64,000 bases of DNA from Nocardia mexicana NBRC 108244. Its GTDB lineage: Bacteria; Actinomycetota; Actinomycetes; Mycobacteriales; Mycobacteriaceae. The stretch spans positions 56,127 to 120,126 of the forward strand of contig NZ_BDBV01000067.1 of assembly GCF_001613165.1 (NCBI RefSeq). The letters are read 5' to 3'. The stretch's first letter is position 1; the number at the start of each line of letters is the position of its first letter. Positions 9,147 through 17,579 of this stretch are shown here, piece after piece. Under the pieces are notes generated by a model. The model did no database searches. It was not told where the DNA came from and worked only from the letters and a program-made list of their open reading frames with translations. The position numbers were made by a program, and so were the translations under genes.

Positions 9147-9568
9147 CCCGGCCATAGTCGCGCGCAACGTTTCGTAACCGACCCCGAGACGAGTGGGTCG
9201 AGGAATCTACCAGAGCCAGGCCTACGTCAGCCCTGCCCTGACGCTCGCAGAAGCCGCCGACCACCCGCACGCACCGGCCCGCCATCCCTCCGACGCCGTG
9301 CCCGGACGGAGCACCGACATCTGCCGACGCCCCCGCAGTTCCGGCCAGGAGTACCGCTCCGATTCAGGCGGGACCGGACGCGCTCACCGGAAGACATGCC
9401 GAACGGTGGATCAGGGCGATTCCCAGGATGCCCCACCATTCGTTTGCCGCGGAAGTAATCGCACCGCCACTGCCGGGCTACACACTGCCGTGACGCCGCT
9501 GGGGCAGGAACCATGGCGAGTGCCGCCCCCTTGTGGCCCGGCCGACGCCGCAGTCCTCGCCGGGCGGG
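9147..9568. other. Intergenic stretch between two convergent genes, nothing recognised
   Basis: About 420 bases separate the convergent glycine-zipper and VOC genes. The open frames have ordinary-looking GC but no recognisable domain. No clear terminator hairpin or repeat was found. Confidence 0.4.
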
Positions 9569-9940
9569 TTATTTCGGCGCGGGGACCGTTTCCTGTAGGA
9601 CGATGCCGTTGCCGTCGATGTCATCGAACTGAGCCAGCCGTACGCCCCAGGGCGTGTCCTCGACTTCGCCTACGGCGACGCCCTTCCCGATCAGTTCCGT
9701 GCGTATCCGGTCAAGGTCGGCAACGGCGTAGACGAGCCCTTTCAACGAACCGGGCGGCATGGTCGGAAACCAGGTGACAAGTGTGATCGCCGCACCTCCC
9801 TCGGGCGGGGCCAGCATGACCCATCGGGAGTCGGGCCCCATAGGATCGTCCGACACGACTGTGAAGCCGAGCTTGTCGGAGTAGAAGGCTGTCGCCTTAT
9901 CCTGGTCACGGACTGGGACAGACACGATAGCGATCTGCAC
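9569..9940 (-). CDS. VOC (glyoxalase/bleomycin-resistance fold) protein
   Basis: This 123-residue single VOC module starts IVSVPVRDQDKATAFYSDKLGFTV and ends GVRLAQFDDIDGNGIVLQE, the paired beta-alpha-beta-beta-beta units of the family. The DKATAFYSDKLGF helix and the Asp-Gly-Asn turn are typical. VOC proteins bind a divalent metal and act as dioxygenases, isomerases or antibiotic-binding proteins; none can be chosen here. It is a single gene, preceded by AGGAG. Confidence 0.8.
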   Translation of the reverse strand: MQIAIVSVPVRDQDKATAFYSDKLGFTVVSDDPMGPDSRWVMLAPPEGGAAITLVTWFPTMPPGSLKGLVYAVADLDRIRTELIGKGVAVGEVEDTPWGVRLAQFDDIDGNGIVLQETVPAPK

Positions 9941-10175
9941 GAGGCTCCTTTCGAAGAGATGTCGGCTGGGTGCCGAAGCGATTCCACGCTAACGGCGCCG
10001 TCGATCAGAGCGCTTCTCCAAAATTGCTGTGCGGTGGTGAGAGTGGAACACGCCGGAGTGGCACGCCCACATCGTCGGTGCAGCAGGGCGCCAACGCCCA
10101 CTTGCCCCATATTTCACCTACTTTCCGACCTCGCCAACTGGGTGAACCGGCACAGTCGCCGCCAACCGTCGGCCG

Positions 10176-10822
10176 TCAATCGTCGGCGGGGACCGGCCGT
10201 TTCGGAACTCGCCGGATACCGGCGAGTCCGGTCCAGCACAAACCGGTGGTCGTGGCGATGGCTTCGGACTTCGGCAGCGGCTTGCCGGTGAGCGCCCAGT
10301 CCCGCGCACACGCCTGCGCGATCGCAACCACCTCCGCCGTGACCAGCCAGCCGTGCTGGGCACCGGCCACCGGATACGGCGCCAGTGCCCGCGACAGCGC
10401 GTCGGTACAGATCGTCGCGGCCTGCCGCGCCATCCGTTGCGCCGACGGCTCGTCGACCACCGATGCACCGGCCAACAGGGCGGCACTGCGCGGATGGGTA
10501 TCGGCGAATTCGAACACTGCTGACACCGTCGCCTCCACGACCGACCCACACTCCCGGCAGCGGCGAGTCCAGCGGTGAGCGTCTCCCCCAGCAACTGCAC
10601 CGCCTCGTGCAGCACCGCCAGATACAGATTCAGCTTGCTCGGAAACGACTTGTACAGCACAGGTTTGCTGATCCCCGCCCGGCAGGCGATCTCCTCCATG
10701 CTCGCCGCCCGATAACCGCACGCAGCGAACAACCCCGCCGCAGCAGCCATGACTACCCGCCGACGCTCCCGCCTGGCCGCCACGATCGCCCCATCCACCG
10801 CCCGGACCACCTCCTCGGACAC
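10176..10822 (-). pseudogene. TetR-family regulator interrupted by a frameshift
   Basis: The N-terminal DNA-binding domain reads cleanly from a GTG at 10822: RRRVVMAAAAGLFAACGYRAASMEEIACRAGISKPVLYKSFPSK. The C-terminal ligand domain (SVVEATVSAVFEFADTHPRSAALLAG...) continues in a different frame. The switch occurs near 10545-10560, at GGGAGTGTGGG. That sequence is not a recognised slippery site, so a one-base indel (mutation or sequencing error) is the simplest explanation. If intact the protein would be about 215 residues. No clear target gene adjoins it. Confidence 0.7.
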
Positions 10823-10976
10823 CCCACAGTACCGACAGTTGTGAGCTCGCATCGGGACACATCGCAACGGTCGTGCCCCGGCAGCGCCATGCCCTCGGCG
10901 AGTCGGCGACTCGTTCGGCGGTGTCGGGTCTGGCTAGCGACCTCCGACTTCGGCCGATTCGTCAGGGGCGGGGCGA

Positions 10977-12599
10977 TCACAGAATGGCGAAGGCCAGGGC
11001 GGTGGAGGTCACGGCGCCGAGGCCCGCTGCGGCCATGGCAAGTGGCATCTGGGTTTTCACGTGGTCCATCACGTCGCCGCCGCAGGCGAGGGCGGACAGG
11101 ATGGTCGTATCGGAGATCGGGGAGACCTGGTCGCCGAATACCGCGCCACCGACGACGGCCCCGAAGCACAGGTGCAGATACAGCGGGTTGGGATCGATGG
11201 CGTAGGCGAGTGGCATCGCGAGTGGGAAGACGACCGCGAAGGTGCCCCAGGACGATCCGATGGAGAACGCCACACCCATGCAGATGGCCATGAGGATGGC
11301 CGGCAACAACGGGTCCACGACCCAATCCGAGGTGGTTTCGACGATGTACTTCGCCGTGCCGAGCTGCTTGGACACATAGCCGAGCGTCACCGCCAGAGCC
11401 AGGATCAGCGCACCCACGGTCACGCCCTTGCAGCCGTCGACGAAGCCGTCGATCGCCTCACCGAGCGGAAGCCCCTTGATCAGCGCCAGCACGATCGCGA
11501 CCACCACGGCCAAGCCGAATGCCTGCGCGATGAGAACCTCACCGGTCACGATGTAGGAGCCGATCACGATGACGAGAAGTACGCCCATGGGGACGGCGAA
11601 ATCGGCAACGCTGGGCGAGTAGTCCTTCGGCAGCTTCATGGTGACCAGCTCCTCGGACGTGATCGGCTTCGCGGTCGGCGCGTTCAGCTGTCCCGTGGTG
11701 CGTGCGCGATGGATCGCCTGTTTCATGGCGCCGCCGACCCAGGGCAGCTTTCCCCAGGCGAACAGCAGCGTCGCCAGGAGCGCGAAGATCGCGTAGAAGT
11801 TGAACGGGATCGAGCTGATGAAGAACGCGACGCCGTCGTCCTCCGTGGCGAACAGCGGCGTGGTCCCCACCACCAGTCCCGCCACATACAGCGGCCAGGC
11901 GTTGAACGGGAGGATCGTCGCGACCGGCGACGCGGTGGAGTCGACGATATAGGTCAGCTCCTCCTTCGACACCTTGTGCTTGTCGGTGAGCGGGCGCACG
12001 GTGGTGCCGGCGAGGATCGTCGAGATCGTGCCGCCCTGGTGGAACAGAACTCCCACCAGCCACCCGAAGATCCGGGCACTGTTGGGTCCGCGAACCAGCG
12101 TGCGGCCCGCCATCTCCGCGAAAGCCTGGGCACCGCCGGTGCGTGTCCACAGGCCGATCATGCCGCCCAGCGCCCACAGGTAGACCAGCAGGATCGTCGC
12201 GAACGAGGCGGTGCCCAGCGCCGGAAGCATGAACCCGTCGACGACGTTGTACTGCGCACTGACGACGCCGCCCGTGATGACGCCCAGGAACAGCGCGGCC
12301 ACCACGTTCTTGGTGACGAAGACGACCAGCAGCGTGATCACCGCGGGCAGCAGACTGAACAGCCCCACATGATCGCCCTCGCCCGGAACCCTTCCGGGAG
12401 AAAGGAATCCGAGCGCGACCAGACCGACCGCCAACGCCACCACCCCGAGGAGTGCGCGTGACGGGCGCAGTCGTGAGCTTTCCCAGATCTTCCTCGGGCG
12501 CACGGGGACGACCGCGGCACCCTCCCCGGCCGTAGCCACGCTGAGATCTCCACCGGGAGCCTGGATCTCGGACTCTGGACCTGCGATGTTCGCGGACAT
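10977..12599 (-). CDS. NhaC-family Na+/H+ antiporter
   Basis: This 540-residue polytopic membrane protein has about a dozen hydrophobic segments. Conserved pieces include GTTVRPLTDKHKVSKEELTY with the following STASPVATILPFNAWP, and SIGSSWGTFAVVFPLAMP with GDQVSPISDTTILS. These match the Na_H_antiporter (PF03553) family, which exchanges Na+ for H+ across the inner membrane; some relatives exchange organic ions. I chose the ATG at 12599 with GAAAGG upstream. The frame is open 70 codons further upstream, but that part does not resemble the family. The gene has a 365-base upstream region with a notable repeat/palindrome. Confidence 0.85.
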   Translation of the reverse strand: MSANIAGPESEIQAPGGDLSVATAGEGAAVVPVRPRKIWESSRLRPSRALLGVVALAVGLVALGFLSPGRVPGEGDHVGLFSLLPAVITLLVVFVTKNVVAALFLGVITGGVVSAQYNVVDGFMLPALGTASFATILLVYLWALGGMIGLWTRTGGAQAFAEMAGRTLVRGPNSARIFGWLVGVLFHQGGTISTILAGTTVRPLTDKHKVSKEELTYIVDSTASPVATILPFNAWPLYVAGLVVGTTPLFATEDDGVAFFISSIPFNFYAIFALLATLLFAWGKLPWVGGAMKQAIHRARTTGQLNAPTAKPITSEELVTMKLPKDYSPSVADFAVPMGVLLVIVIGSYIVTGEVLIAQAFGLAVVVAIVLALIKGLPLGEAIDGFVDGCKGVTVGALILALAVTLGYVSKQLGTAKYIVETTSDWVVDPLLPAILMAICMGVAFSIGSSWGTFAVVFPLAMPLAYAIDPNPLYLHLCFGAVVGGAVFGDQVSPISDTTILSALACGGDVMDHVKTQMPLAMAAAGLGAVTSTALAFAIL

Positions 12600-12964
12600 T
12601 GCGACCTTTCGGTGCGCGCATGTACCCGCGAAGAGCGGACCGCGCGCGTTACTTATACGTATTTGCTGTCGATCGAGCACCGTCCCGCGCGGGAACCGCC
12701 GACCGCAGGCCACTTCCTTCAACTCGGCTGGCTCATATCGATCACGTTGTGCCACAAGGGCATCCAGGTTCGCTGCTACGAAGCCCGGGGCCGATCGCCC
12801 GCCGAGCAATCCTCCCGTTATTTAATGAGCCGTTATTTAACGGTACGATACTAGATGTGACGTAGGCATCAGAGCGCACCTTCCCAACTGCGGGAAGTCT
12901 GTGCGCCGCAGGTTCCGGAATGGTCAGCGCTACCACGCCACCACGCGGACGACGCGAACGTGGT
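12600..12964. other. Upstream region of nhaC, with operator-like repeats
   Basis: The region between the NhaC start and the TrkA end holds an AT-rich patch near 12815-12850, in contrast to its surroundings, with repeated CCGTTATTTAA units. No protein-coding gene was recognised. The long distance to the NhaC start suggests a 5' untranslated leader of roughly 200 bases. Confidence 0.4.
12815..12843. promoter_or_regulatory. Direct repeat plus palindrome upstream of nhaC
   Basis: CCGTTATTTAA occurs at 12815-12825 and again at 12830-12840. The second copy extends to the perfect palindrome CCGTTATTTAACGG (12830-12843). The 15-bp phasing and the AT-rich context look like an operator overlapping a promoter for the minus-strand NhaC gene. 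No binding protein can be assigned. Confidence 0.45.
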
Positions 12965-13651
12965 CTATATCAGGTCGGCGAAGGCCTCGACGTCGGCGAT
13001 GGCGCCGGAGACGATGAGTTGGTCCCCGTCCGAGACGACGGTTTCCGGTGTGGTGTAGGTGAATTCGCCGCCGCGGCGTTTGATGGCGACGACTGTGATA
13101 TCGAATTGCTGGCGTAGTCCGCTGTCGGTGAGGGTCATGCCGACGACCGCGCGGGGTGCGGTGGTGCGGATCATGGCGTAGTTGTCGTCGAATTCGATGT
13201 AGTCGAGCATGCGACCGGTGACCAGGTGCGCGATCCGCTCCCCCATGTCGAACTCGGGGAGCACGACGCGGTGGGCGCCGACGCGTTCGAGGATCTGTCC
13301 GTGCTGGCGGCTGGTGGCCTTGGCCCAGATGCGCGGGATGTCGAAGTCGGCCAGGGTCGACGTGGTGAGGATGCTGGCCTCGAGGTCGGAGCCGATGGCG
13401 ACGACGGCGTGCGGGAAATCGGCGACGCCTAGTTGCTCGAGTGCGTCGGCGTCGGTGGTGTCGGCGACGGCGACATGGGTCAATTCGTCGGCGAACTGTT
13501 GCACCAGACGGGGATTGGAGTCGACAGCCAGCACCTCGGAGCCGTGCACGACCAGTTCCCGCGCCAGAGAGCTGCCGAAGCGGCCGAGACCGAGGACGGC
13601 GACGCGGGTGGTCGGGTGCTTGGGGTGTTTGGCGAACGGTGACTTAGCCAA
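12965..13651 (-). CDS. trkA: TrkA/KtrA-type potassium channel regulatory subunit
   Basis: The 228-residue protein has an N-terminal RCK-N Rossmann domain with the nucleotide-binding VAVLGLGRFGSSLARELVVHGSEVLAVD, followed by a C-terminal RCK-C domain (about residues 140-225, ending DQLIVSGAIADVEAFADLI). Such subunits form a cytosolic ring on TrkH/KtrB and gate K+ uptake in response to ATP/ADP or NAD(H), and in some relatives c-di-AMP. The start is a TTG that overlaps the last codons of trkH, which shows translational coupling. It is the last gene of the CBS-ArsB-TrkH-TrkA operon. Confidence 0.88.
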   Translation of the reverse strand: MAKSPFAKHPKHPTTRVAVLGLGRFGSSLARELVVHGSEVLAVDSNPRLVQQFADELTHVAVADTTDADALEQLGVADFPHAVVAIGSDLEASILTTSTLADFDIPRIWAKATSRQHGQILERVGAHRVVLPEFDMGERIAHLVTGRMLDYIEFDDNYAMIRTTAPRAVVGMTLTDSGLRQQFDITVVAIKRRGGEFTYTTPETVVSDGDQLIVSGAIADVEAFADLI

Positions 13652-15026
13652 CGATGGGTCGCTCCTCGGGTAGTTCGTAGCGGCGTTCGTGCTCGCGCAG
13701 GGCCAGCGCCGAGGCCAGGGTGATCGGTCCGACGCGGCCGAGGAACATCATGGCCGCCACCAACAGCTGTCCGGCGGTCGGGAGGTCGGCGGTGATGCCG
13801 GTGGACAGTCCCACGGTGCCGAATGCCGAGACCACCTCGAACAGGACCGCGTCCAACGGCAATGCCGACAGCCACAACAGGACCATGGTGGCGAGCATGA
13901 TCATGCCGACACCCAGCAGGGCCACGGTGACGGCCTGCCGCTGCACCGAGGCGGCGAGGCGACGGCCCATGACGTGGACGGTGGGCTGCCCGCGGACCTC
14001 GGCGAGCACGACGAACGCCAGCAGCGCGAAGGTGGTCACCTTGATCCCGCCCGCGGTGCCCGCGCTGCCACCGCCTATGAACATCAGCACGTCGTTGACC
14101 AGCAAGGTAGTCGGCTGCAAGGCCCCCACATCGACCGAGTTGAATCCGGCGGTGCGCGGGCTGACGCCATGGAAGGCACCGGCGAGCAGGCGACCCGGGT
14201 ACGACAGTGGCCCCAGGGTGCCCGGATTGGTCCATTCCAGCGCGGTCACCACGACCACCCCGACCACCGCCAACCCGAAATAGCTGAGCACCGTGATCTT
14301 GGTGTGCAACGACCAGCCCGGAACCCGGGAGCCGCCGATTCGGTTCCGGATCGCGCGATAGACCTCGAAAACGACCGGGAAGCCGAGGCCGCCGAGGATG
14401 AAGGCGAGGGTGATCGGCACGATGATCCACGGGTCCGTGGCATGCCGGACCAGACTGTCTTCGTGCAGCGCGAACCCCGCGTTGTTGTACGCCGAAATCG
14501 CGTGGAACACACCATAGTACAGCGCCGAGCCGAAGGATTCCGTCGTCGTGGCCAGGCGTCGAGCGGTCAGCACCACCGCGGTCGCCAGCTCGATCCCCAG
14601 GCTCATCGCGACAACGCCGATCACGACCCGTCGGGTCTCCCCGAGTCGCAGCGTCTTGGTTTCGGCCTGGGCCACGAGTTGCATACGCAGGCCCATGCGC
14701 CGAGCGACGAGCAGCCCGAGCAGCGAGGCGGCGGTCATGATGCCGAAGCCGCCGACCTGAATCAGCCCGAGCACCACCGCCTCCCCGAACCCGGTCCAAT
14801 AGGTGGAGGTATCGACGACGACGAGACCGGTCACGCACACCGCCGAGGTGGCGGTGAATATCGCGGTGACCGGATCGGTCCAGCCCGCGGTCTCCGACGA
14901 GATCGGCAGCATCAGCAGCAGCGCTCCGAGCAGATCCACGGCCAAGAACCCCAGCACGGTCAGCCGGGCCGGGTGCCCGAACGGGCCGAGACGGCCCAGC
15001 ACCGGCGCGGGACGTCGCACGATCAC
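13644..15026 (-). CDS. trkH: TrkH/KtrB-type potassium transporter, membrane subunit
   Basis: This 460-residue membrane protein is built of four pseudo-repeated M1-P-M2 units. Filter-like segments are visible, including TSAVCVTGLVV, SAYNNAGFALHEDS, SPRTAGFNSVD and SAFGTVGLSTGI, each centred on a conserved Gly. These form the K+ selectivity pathway. The GTG at 15026 follows the upstream arsB-like stop by 5 bases. The frame continues upstream, but only as an antisense of the arsB-like gene. It pairs with the TrkA subunit encoded next, with an overlap of 8 bases. Confidence 0.88.
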   Translation of the reverse strand: MIVRRPAPVLGRLGPFGHPARLTVLGFLAVDLLGALLLMLPISSETAGWTDPVTAIFTATSAVCVTGLVVVDTSTYWTGFGEAVVLGLIQVGGFGIMTAASLLGLLVARRMGLRMQLVAQAETKTLRLGETRRVVIGVVAMSLGIELATAVVLTARRLATTTESFGSALYYGVFHAISAYNNAGFALHEDSLVRHATDPWIIVPITLAFILGGLGFPVVFEVYRAIRNRIGGSRVPGWSLHTKITVLSYFGLAVVGVVVVTALEWTNPGTLGPLSYPGRLLAGAFHGVSPRTAGFNSVDVGALQPTTLLVNDVLMFIGGGSAGTAGGIKVTTFALLAFVVLAEVRGQPTVHVMGRRLAASVQRQAVTVALLGVGMIMLATMVLLWLSALPLDAVLFEVVSAFGTVGLSTGITADLPTAGQLLVAAMMFLGRVGPITLASALALREHERRYELPEERPIVG

Positions 15027-15031
15027 CTGCG

Positions 15032-16327
15032 TCAGCCTAGGACGAAGTAGCGCAGCCACAGGTACGGCGCGGCGATCGCGATGGTGATCGCGGTGACGAC
15101 GATGCCCTTTCTGGTGAACTCCCAGAACGAGATCGGGTTGTCGGCGCGTTTGGCGATGCCCAGCATGACCACGTTCGCACTGGCCCCCACCGCGGTCAGG
15201 TTGCCGCCGAAGTCGGCGCCCATGGCCAGCGACCACCACAGCGCCCCGGACTGGGCGGGATCCATGCTGCCGATCAGGTCGGCGACCAGCGGGCTCATCG
15301 TCGCCACGTACGGGATGTTGTCGATCACCCCGGACAGCAAAGCCGAGACGACGAGGATCAGCATGGTCGCGACCAGCGCATCCCCACCGGTGGCGTCGGT
15401 GGCCAGCTCGGCGAGATTCTCGATCACACCGGTCTTGACCAGGGCGCCGATCATCACGAACAGCCCGGCGAAGAACAGCAGCGTCTCCCACTCCACCGCG
15501 GACAGGTAATCGCGTTGCGGCAGACCGGAAATCAGCACCAGCACGCCGGCGCCGAGCAGCGCCACCACCGACGGCTCGACATGGAACACCGAATGCCCGA
15601 TGAACCCGGTGAACACCGCCGCCAGCACCGCCCCGCATTTGATGAGCAGGCGGGGGTCACGGATGGCTTCGCGTTCGTCGAGCGACATCACGTCGGCCAC
15701 CCGGTCGGGGTCGACGTCGAAGGACCCGCGAAACAATCGCGGCAGGATCAGCGTGAACACCGCCAGTTCGATGATCACGATCGGCGTCATGTGGATGAGG
15801 AAGTCGTTGAACGCCAGCCCGGCTCGGCTGCCGATGATGATGTTGGGCGGGTCGCCGATCAGGGTGGCGGCGCCACCGATATTCGACGCCAGCACCTCCG
15901 CGATCAGGTACGGCGTCGGGTTGATCTCGAGGCGTTCGCAGACCAGGAGTGTCACCGGTGCGATCAACAGCACGGTGGTCACGTTGTCCAGGAAGGCCGA
16001 GGCGATGGCGGTGATGAGCGTCAGCAGGATCATGATCCGCAGCGCGGATCCTTTGGCGCGCTTCGCCGCCCAGATCGCGGTGTACTCGAACACACCGGTC
16101 TGGCGCAGCACCCCGACGATGACCATCATCCCGAGCAGCAGGAAGATGACATCCCAGTCGATACCGGTGTCGTGGGAGTAGAACGCGTCGTCGGAGCCGA
16201 CCACGCCCAGCGCCAGCACGATCGCCGCGCCGCCCAGCGCGGCGACGGTCTTGTGGATCCGTTCGGTGGCGATCAGGACATAGGCGGCGGCGAACACCAC
16301 TACCGCGACGGCCGTCACCGGCTCCAC
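15032..16327 (-). CDS. ArsB/NhaD (SLC13-type) ion transporter
   Basis: This 431-residue ion-transporter-superfamily protein has about eleven hydrophobic segments. Segments such as ITAIASAFLDNVTTVLLIAP, ASNIGGAATLIGDPPNIIIG and GVIDNIPYVATMSPLVADL are the duplicated DNxxT/P hairpins of the ArsB/NhaD branch. Members transport arsenite/antimonite, Na+/H+ or carboxylates. Its place between a CBS-domain gene and TrkHA, with no ars genes nearby, favours a Na+/H+ or other ion-homeostasis role over arsenic export. The starting ATG lies 22 bases after the CBS gene stop. Confidence 0.8.
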   Translation of the reverse strand: MEPVTAVAVVVFAAAYVLIATERIHKTVAALGGAAIVLALGVVGSDDAFYSHDTGIDWDVIFLLLGMMVIVGVLRQTGVFEYTAIWAAKRAKGSALRIMILLTLITAIASAFLDNVTTVLLIAPVTLLVCERLEINPTPYLIAEVLASNIGGAATLIGDPPNIIIGSRAGLAFNDFLIHMTPIVIIELAVFTLILPRLFRGSFDVDPDRVADVMSLDEREAIRDPRLLIKCGAVLAAVFTGFIGHSVFHVEPSVVALLGAGVLVLISGLPQRDYLSAVEWETLLFFAGLFVMIGALVKTGVIENLAELATDATGGDALVATMLILVVSALLSGVIDNIPYVATMSPLVADLIGSMDPAQSGALWWSLAMGADFGGNLTAVGASANVVMLGIAKRADNPISFWEFTRKGIVVTAITIAIAAPYLWLRYFVLG

Positions 16328-16349
16328 CCCCGCGCACCGGCGGCGCGGT

Positions 16350-16793
16350 TCAGGCGTTCAGTGCCGCTGCGAGCAATCGTGAGGCCGTGATGATGCCGAG
16401 GAGCTTGTCGCCGTCGGTGACCGCGATGAGCGGGCACCGCAGCCGCGCCATCATGGCGGCGACCTCGACGATGGTGTCGTCGGCCTTGGCGGCCGGAACC
16501 TGGCTGAGCCGTTCGGGGATCACATCGCGAACCTTCTTGCCGCGCAACTTCTCTACGGACCGGTCGCACATCGACTCGGTCAGCACGCCGGCCAGCGACG
16601 GGTCGTCCTGCACGTATTTCGGGACGAGGAACCGCACCACCTGTGACGCGGGCAGCACGGCCGCGGCGCTGCCGTCCGCGTCCGTCACCACGATTCCCGG
16701 GAGCTGATGCTCGGCCAGCAGCCGTGCCGCCTCCAACGCGTCGGTGTCCATGCTGACCACCGGGTATTCCTCGGCCATCTGTGCGGCGTGCAT
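16350..16793 (-). CDS. CBS-domain protein, first gene of the ion-transport operon
   Basis: This 147-residue protein consists of two CBS domains: EEYPVVSMDTDALEAARLLAEHQLPGIVVTDADG (first) and LSQVPAAKADDTIVEVAAMMARLRCPLIAVTDGDKLLGIITASRLL (second). CBS pairs bind adenine nucleotides such as ATP, AMP or c-di-AMP, or Mg2+, and regulate attached or partner transporters. As the first gene of an operon encoding an ArsB/NhaD permease and a Trk K+ system, it is probably a soluble sensor subunit for one of them. AAGG lies 3 bases before the ATG. A conserved leader lies upstream. Confidence 0.8.
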   Translation of the reverse strand: MHAAQMAEEYPVVSMDTDALEAARLLAEHQLPGIVVTDADGSAAAVLPASQVVRFLVPKYVQDDPSLAGVLTESMCDRSVEKLRGKKVRDVIPERLSQVPAAKADDTIVEVAAMMARLRCPLIAVTDGDKLLGIITASRLLAAALNA

Positions 16794-16874
16794 CCTTGCA
16801 GGATACGACTCCTCGGCGCGGTGCCGCTCCCGGCGGGCCCGGAGGATCTGTGCATCGTGGTGTCACCGTGAACT

Positions 16875-16956
16875 CCTCGGGTCGAACCGCGGCGACCCGA
16901 GGTTTCGAGTCACCGTTGCCGACCAGACTTCCCGGCGCACCGCCCGTAAAGATGCC
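16875..16956 (-). promoter_or_regulatory. Conserved leader A upstream of the CBS-ArsB-TrkHA operon
   Basis: On the minus strand this region holds TTACGGCATCTTTACG (direct repeat with 11-bp period). Six bases on is a 22-base element (16917-16938, core GCCGGGAAGTCTGGTCGG) that recurs without mismatch before the SulP gene at 23697-23718. It is followed by a perfect 10-bp hairpin (arms 16875-16884 and 16893-16902, 8-base loop, CCTCGGGTCG arm). The hairpin lies about 80 bases before the CBS start. The direct repeat resembles OmpR/KdpE-type boxes (TTTAnn-N5-TTTAnn), and the rest may act as RNA. The family was not recognised. Confidence 0.6.
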
Positions 16957-17000
16957 GTAAGGAAAGCGCTCGATCAAATCGACAAGCTGTTACCAACCCG

Positions 17001-17030
17001 CTAAAACGCCGCAGCGAAGCGCTGCCGCGA
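17001..17030 (-). terminator. Possible hairpin after the DoxX gene
   Basis: The sequence around 17008-17029 can fold as a GC-rich hairpin (GCAGC-GAAGC-GCTGC with extensions), between the DoxX stop and the start of leader A. It has no clear U-tract. It may separate the two minus-strand units. Confidence 0.3.
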
Positions 17031-17122
17031 TGCGCGACGAGGATCGTCCACGAACACCGGCCGCCGTGGCGCGTGACGAAGCCAGCCGGAATCGACTGGC
17101 CTCGAATGCAATCCCGCGTGCG

Positions 17123-17503
17123 TCAGGCGAAGGGCTCGAGGCCGAACCGGCCCCAGGCCACGAAGACGGCCGCGGCCAGATAGAGGATCTCGGCGGCGGC
17201 CGTCCCCCACAGTCCGCGCCGGATCCGAACGGTTATCGCCCCGGCGAACAGCAGGGCCGTACCGGTTGCCGCCACCGGCACCAGGATCGGCGCGATATCG
17301 AGCACGGCGGGCAAGACGAGCCCCACCGCGCCCAGGAGTTCCACGGCCCCGAGAGCTTTCAGGGCGGCCGGGCCGAAATCCTCGGCCCACGCGGCGTAGC
17401 CGCCGGCGGCCAGGATCTTCTCCTTGGGGATCACCAGCTTGGCACTGCTGACCAGAAGGACGGCCGCGAGCACTCCGGCGACGATCCACAGCGCGACGTT
17501 CAT
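17123..17503 (-). CDS. DoxX-family small membrane protein
   Basis: This 126-residue protein has four hydrophobic segments. LVSSAKLVIPKEKILAAGGYAAWAEDF follows helix 1, and ALGAVELLGAVGLVLPAVLDIAP is the second conserved block. This is the DoxX-like layout. DoxX proteins are membrane components linked to thiosulfate:quinone oxidation or redox stress, but most are uncharacterised. The gene is divergent from an ECF41 sigma factor; DoxX genes are among the recurrent neighbours and targets of ECF41 factors, so it is a likely target. Confidence 0.75.
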   Translation of the reverse strand: MNVALWIVAGVLAAVLLVSSAKLVIPKEKILAAGGYAAWAEDFGPAALKALGAVELLGAVGLVLPAVLDIAPILVPVAATGTALLFAGAITVRIRRGLWGTAAAEILYLAAAVFVAWGRFGLEPFA

Positions 17504-17579
17504 GATTGACTACCTCCACCTATTCGCGTCGGAACGGCTTGCTGCTTCTCTGACGGGTGACGGCGAGGAAACCAGACAC

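Noticed and set aside
11061..12461. A 466-codon plus-strand frame opposite nhaC
   Set aside because: Composition is low-complexity His/Arg/Asp as expected for antisense of a membrane protein; no start signal.
16917..16938. Cobalamin or c-di-AMP (ydaO) riboswitch assignment for the shared leader
   Set aside because: I could not find the conserved core boxes of either class; the element is left as unassigned.
17504..17579. ECF41-type promoter between DoxX and the sigma factor
   Set aside because: No convincing TGTCACA/CGTC pair with correct spacing was seen.
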